Part shown: positions 4,227 to 6,204 of the stretch, piece by piece
Position numbering within the stretch: the first letter of the stretch is position 1
How the letters are laid out: the number at the start of each line of letters is the position of its first letter
Source: JADFOB01 sp964651325
Lineage (GTDB): Bacteria > Planctomycetota > Phycisphaerae > UBA1845
DNA: 6,204 bases
Direction of reading: 5' to 3'
Assembly: GCA_964651325.1 (NCBI GenBank)
Contig: CAZYXP010000209.1
Span: forward strand, 1-6,204
The notes under the pieces: model-generated
What the model was told of the DNA's origin: nothing
Databases searched by the model: none
What the model saw: the letters and a program-made list of their open reading frames with translations, nothing else
Program-made: the position numbers and the translations under genes

Positions 4227-6204
4227 ATGCACACACGAAATGTCCTGCTTTACCTGGCTGTAGTACTGCTCTCAAGCGGTGCGGTTCGAGCGGCGGATGC
4301 GCCGCCGAAGGGGTCAACGCTTACCGCGGACGCCAATGCCGCGTCACACGGGACCAACACGCCGGCGGCACACCTCAAAATTGATAAAGCTGGCACGACC
4401 GATAACACAAACGCGATGGCCGGCGGAGCGCTGGTCATCGTTCGTCCGATCGTGCTGCAGACGCCCAGCGGATTGAACATCGTTCCGCCGGGTGCGCTGC
4501 CGACTTCTGCCGGCATCGTGGACATCGCAAACATTTTCGTCATCGAGCTATGGGCCCAGCAGACCGTTCCCGGTCCCGTGCCCAATGGTATTAGCTGCGT
4601 CTTTTCCGACTTGACGTTCGATCCGGCGACCACGACTTGCAGCAGCGTTTCACTCGCTCCGGGGTTTCTAGATTTTTCCGGCAATGGTGGCGGTGCATGT
4701 GACAACGTCAATGGTCTGGTCGATGAAGTCGGTGGGTGCAATTTTACAAGCGGTTTGGGCATCTCCCCAGGATGGGTAAGGATTGCCACGGTCTTTGAAA
4801 CCGCCGACGCGGCCACCAGCGGAAATGTGATCGGCTCGGGACCCGCTACGACTACTATTTCGTTGGTGTCGTTCGGAAACGTGCCTCCGGCTCAAGTCCA
4901 GTTTGAGGCCACACCGCCCTTCTGCATTCGCACTTCGCTCGTTGACGATAGCTGCAACGGAATCGATGACGACTGTGATGGCGTGATTGATGACGACTAT
5001 GCGCCGGACGCGACATGCGGTGTTGGCCTGTGTCAGACCACCAATACGCCCAGCACCTGCATCGGCGGCGTGGAAACGCTGTGCCAGCCGGGTACGCCTC
5101 AGGCATCCGATATCATCTGCGACGGCATCGACAACGATTGTAACGGCAGCCCCGACGACGGCTACATAAGCGATGCCACCTGCGGTGTTGGCGCATGCCT
5201 TACCGGCAATACGCCCAGCACATGCGTTGGGGGAGTGGAAACCCTATGCCAGGCGGGTACGCCGGCGGCAAGCGACACCACCTGCGATGCCATCGACGAC
5301 GACTGCAACGGCACCGCAGATGACGGCTACGTCTCCGATGCGTCGTGCGGCGTTGGTCTATGTCAGGCCACAAACACGCCGAGTACGTGCGTCGGCGGCG
5401 TAGAAACCGTGTGTCAGCCGGGAACACCCGAGGCGACCGACATCATTTGTGATGGCGTCGATAACGATTGCAACGGCGCCCCCGATGACGGCTACGTCCC
5501 CGATGCAGCGTGCGGAGTTGGCCTGTGCCAGGCCACCAACGCACCTAGCACCTGCGTCGCCGGCGTAGAAACCGCGTGCCAGCCGGGGACGCCCGAGGCG
5601 ACCGACATCATCTGTGACGGCATCGATAACGACTGTAATGGCACCGCCGATGACGGCTATGTTTCCGATAGCACTTGCGGGGTAGGTGCATGTTTGACGG
5701 GCAATACACCGAGCACCTGCGTCGGGGGCGTGGAAACCCTATGCCAGGCGGGTACGCCGGCGGCAAGCGATACCACCTGCGATGCCATCGACGACGACTG
5801 CAACGGCACCGCAGATGACGGGTACGTGACCGATGCCACATGTGGTGTTGGGGCCTGCCTGACGGGCAACACGCCTAGCACCTGCGTCCTTGGTGTTGAG
5901 ACGCTTTGCCAGGCGGGAACGCCCGCAGCAAGCGATACGACTTGCGATGCTATCGACGACGATTGCAATGGCACCGCCGATGACGGCTACGTTTCCGATG
6001 CATCATGCGGCGTCGGTGCGTGTCTGACGAGCAACACACCGAGCACTTGCGTCGCCGGCGTGGAAACGTTGTGCCAGGCGGGCACGCCCGCGGCGAGCGA
6101 TACGACCTGCGACGGCATTGACGACGACTGCAACGGGTTTACCGATGAAGGCTACGTTACCGACGCCACCTGCGGCGTTGGCCTGTGCCAGACCACCAAC
6201 ACAC
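4227..6204 (+). CDS. Secreted Cys-rich protein with MopE-type 55-residue tandem repeats (3' partial, runs off right edge)
   Basis: The frame is open from 4227 to the edge: 659 codons plus one base, with no stop. Residues 1-22 (MHTRNVLLYLAVVLLSSG, then AVRA) look like a Sec signal peptide cut at VRA|AD, so unlike its paralogue it lacks a lipobox Cys. Residues about 23-65 are a polar linker. Residues 66-232 are the module shared with the gene at 1339, with C124, C138, C158 and C171 spaced exactly as there. From residue 243 comes a first acidic SCNGIDDDCDGVIDDDY motif and then at least seven full 55-residue repeats starting at C264. Each repeat has six Cys and an acidic CDGIDNDCNG..DDGY segment like the 'putative metal-binding' motif of the MopE family (PF11617, from memory). 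The C-terminus and any anchoring signal lie outside the window. It is probably an extracellular, disulfide-rich, metal-binding rod; this role is inferred. Confidence 0.9.
   Translation, partial: MHTRNVLLYLAVVLLSSGAVRAADAPPKGSTLTADANAASHGTNTPAAHLKIDKAGTTDNTNAMAGGALVIVRPIVLQTPSGLNIVPPGALPTSAGIVDIANIFVIELWAQQTVPGPVPNGISCVFSDLTFDPATTTCSSVSLAPGFLDFSGNGGGACDNVNGLVDEVGGCNFTSGLGISPGWVRIATVFETADAATSGNVIGSGPATTTISLVSFGNVPPAQVQFEATPPFCIRTSLVDDSCNGIDDDCDGVIDDDYAPDATCGVGLCQTTNTPSTCIGGVETLCQPGTPQASDIICDGIDNDCNGSPDDGYISDATCGVGACLTGNTPSTCVGGVETLCQAGTPAASDTTCDAIDDDCNGTADDGYVSDASCGVGLCQATNTPSTCVGGVETVCQPGTPEATDIICDGVDNDCNGAPDDGYVPDAACGVGLCQATNAPSTCVAGVETACQPGTPEATDIICDGIDNDCNGTADDGYVSDSTCGVGACLTGNTPSTCVGGVETLCQAGTPAASDTTCDAIDDDCNGTADDGYVTDATCGVGACLTGNTPSTCVLGVETLCQAGTPAASDTTCDAIDDDCNGTADDGYVSDASCGVGACLTSNTPSTCVAGVETLCQAGTPAASDTTCDGIDDDCNGFTDEGYVTDATCGVGLCQTTNT
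4422..4922 (+). other. Shared N-terminal module, copy 2
   Basis: Residues 66-232 (GGALVIVRP to TPPF) align without gaps to residues 59-225 of the upstream gene. Cys spacing of 14, 20 and 13 residues is identical in both. Third-codon positions differ often (for example in the stretch for LDFSGNGGG), so the duplication is old and the protein sequence has been held by selection. Confidence 0.75.
4950..6204 (+). repeat. 165-bp in-frame tandem repeat array (MopE-type), at least 7 full units
   Basis: After a lead-in half unit (4950-5015), units start at the first Cys of CGVG at 5016, 5181, 5346, 5511, 5676, 5841, 6006 and 6171, exactly 165 bp apart with no indel; the eighth is cut by the window edge. 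Cys spacing in each unit is C-x4-C-x8-C-x7-C-x11-C-x6-C-x13 to the next. There are two subtypes. Type Q has CQxTN, CQPGTP, DIICDG.DNDCNG (units 1, 3, 4; unit 8 begins this way). Type L has CLTGN, CQAGTPAASDTTC, IDDDCNG (units 2, 5, 6, 7, with unit 7 slightly changed). Synonymous differences dominate between most units, but units 2 and 5 share a nearly identical tract. Confidence 0.95.

Noticed and set aside
5200..5974. Antisense and offset frames over the 165-bp array (for example 5657-5974 minus, 5173-5403 plus)
   Set aside because: Their internal repetition simply mirrors the 165-bp period of the real reading frame, which is open without interruption from 4227 to the edge.
5016..6204. CRISPR array
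   Set aside because: The period of 165 bp has no short repeat and unique spacer structure; the whole unit is coding and repeats in frame.

Overview
The window is about 60% GC (judged by eye) and looks like a chromosomal stretch from an environmental bacterium that makes many large, cysteine-rich exported proteins. Planctomycetota is my first guess. Myxococcota and other 'deltaproteobacterial' groups also carry these repeat families, so the taxon is inferred from style only. There is no rRNA or tRNA and no recognisable mobile element.

Layout: (1) 1-258, minus strand, is the 5' end (86 codons) of a gene for a secreted protein with a clear signal peptide; it continues off the left edge. (2) 259-1338 is a long divergent intergenic region. 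(3) 1339-3648, plus strand, is a complete gene for a roughly 769-residue exported protein, probably a lipoprotein: a conserved N-terminal module, two blocks of Cys-rich 'CDDG.PCT..TC' repeats around an unrecognised beta-rich insert, and a C-terminal fibronectin type III domain. (4) 3649-4226 is a 578-bp intergenic region. (5) 4227 to the right edge, plus strand, is the 5' part (659 codons, no stop) of a second exported protein. It has the same N-terminal module, followed by an in-register 165-bp (55-residue, six-Cys) tandem array with MopE-type 'CDGIDNDCNG..DDGY' motifs.

Two things stand out. First, an oriented 20-base element with a TAAGC-n5-GCTTA dyad lies 241, 312 and 302 bp upstream of the three start codons, on the strand of the downstream gene each time. 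This suggests a shared regulatory site or leader start for secreted Cys-rich proteins. Second, the two plus-strand genes are tandem paralogues: about 117 of 167 residues match without gaps in the N-terminal module, and four cysteines keep identical spacing, yet each module is joined to a different disulfide-rich repeat family. The 165-bp array also shows two alternating subtypes and a sharp-edged tract of near-identity between units 2 and 5, which points to recent gene conversion or unequal exchange.

Taken together, the window encodes structural, extracellular or cell-surface proteins rather than enzymes. No catalytic domain is visible.
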